In this document: in pieces, positions 63,569 to 64,000 of the stretch
How the letters are laid out: each line of letters begins with the position of its first letter
How positions within the stretch are numbered: the stretch's first letter is position 1
NCBI RefSeq assembly: GCF_964204645.1
Contig: NC_134028.1
Coordinates: 27,130,153 to 27,194,152, forward strand
DNA: 64,000 nucleotides
Direction of reading: 5' to 3'
Origin: Tubulanus polymorphus
Lineage: Eukaryota; Nemertea; Palaeonemertea; Tubulaniformes; Tubulanidae
Made by a program: the position numbers and the translations under genes
Notes under the pieces: generated by a model
Told to the model about the DNA's origin: nothing
Database searches by the model: none
What the model saw: the letters and a program-made list of their open reading frames with translations, nothing else

Positions 63569-64000
63569 ATTTCAGAAAATGTGTCCCATCTTTTTGAAAA
63601 GGAGATAACTAATTATTAAGGATATCTATGAATAGTGATATACTGTGCCATGAAGGCAAATGAAGAAGTGTGTCAATAAAAGTGATTACAAAACATATCA
63701 CTTATTCTAATGAGTTCTATACTCTTCTTCCAAAAATGAAGAGTAGGTCTCTGTCTAAGAATCTGCAGAAAAAAGAGGAGGCAGCAATGAATGTGACTGC
63801 ATCTCGACTCTCATCAACAATTTTCTAAGTCGTCCTATACAGTTCTTCATTTTAGAACCAGTATTTACAGCCGTTTCTAAAATAGCACAGAAGAAAATAC
63901 ATCTTTCAGCTGGAAATGTATCAGTAAACCCCAAATTCAGAAATCTGGGGGCAATTATCTCATAACGATTGAGAGAAGTGACAGTGAAATAACGTGCGCA
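63569..64000. mobile_element. 620-bp MITE, unit 3 (cut by window end)
   Basis: Left terminal repeat and the first part of the element; the right end lies beyond the window. Confidence 0.75.

Larger units (their letters stand above)
56008..64000. repeat. tandem segmental duplication, unit 3 (incomplete)
   Basis: Continues to the window end, so the array may have more units. Near 58,080 and 58,155 it lacks blocks present in units 1 and 2, one replaced by a MITE-like CAGTTCCACAGTTGTGAG stretch. It has an internal duplication at 62,249-62,420 and an extra minisatellite unit near 57.5 kb. Confidence 0.95.

Overview
This is animal nuclear DNA, AT-rich, with intron-split genes (GT-AG junctions), many minisatellites, and SINE, LINE and MITE debris. 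The gene set (a Josephin deubiquitinase, a tektin, NUBP1, a mitochondrial flavin reductase-like protein, a small secreted cysteine-rich family) suits a marine invertebrate, probably a spiralian such as a mollusc or annelid. The phylum is an inference; nothing here fixes it. All exon models below were built by hand from splice sites and reading-frame phase, and each model closes in frame.

Layout. 1-1.3 kb: a weak nuclear-receptor-like fragment and two tandem palindromes. 1.3-4 kb (-): a JOSD1/2-type deubiquitinase whose second intron holds a 1-kb array of about 51 units of 19 bp. 5.7-11.5 kb (-): a tandem family of secreted proteins with 12 cysteines, comprising two intact paralogues and a truncated third copy. 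10.5-12.5 kb: a 22-bp minisatellite, a tRNA-derived SINE with telomere-like motifs, and the 3' end of a LINE. 13.7-16.7 kb (-): a tektin-3-like gene, head to head with NUBP1 (17.7-26.7 kb, +). A ZNF143/Staf-like site lies in the roughly 1-kb intergenic stretch between them. 27.6-30.4 kb (-): a predicted mitochondrial flavin reductase-like protein with a C-terminal helical domain; its first intron carries a 115-bp hAT-type MITE with a perfect 8-bp target duplication. 30.4-34.3 kb: no gene found, apart from a LINE fragment.

34,341-64,000: three tandem copies of a unit of about 10.7-10.9 kb, the third cut off by the window end. Each unit carries, in order, the SINE with TTAGGG motifs, a degraded membrane-protein-like ORF, a tRNA-T-arm-like minisatellite interrupted by a 178-bp foldback element, a candidate spliced minus-strand transcription unit, C-rich (G-quadruplex-prone) tracts inside a 200-bp inverted repeat, a 620-bp MITE and a 293-bp MITE. 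No clear protein gene was found in the unit.

The most striking biology is the secreted pair. Its second intron and last exon appear identical between paralogues, yet the adjoining part of exon 2 differs at about six sites, all of which change the amino acid. This is the pattern of a family under exon-restricted diversifying selection, as seen in venom or immune effectors. The genes are otherwise unrelated housekeeping or ciliary functions with no evident shared pathway.
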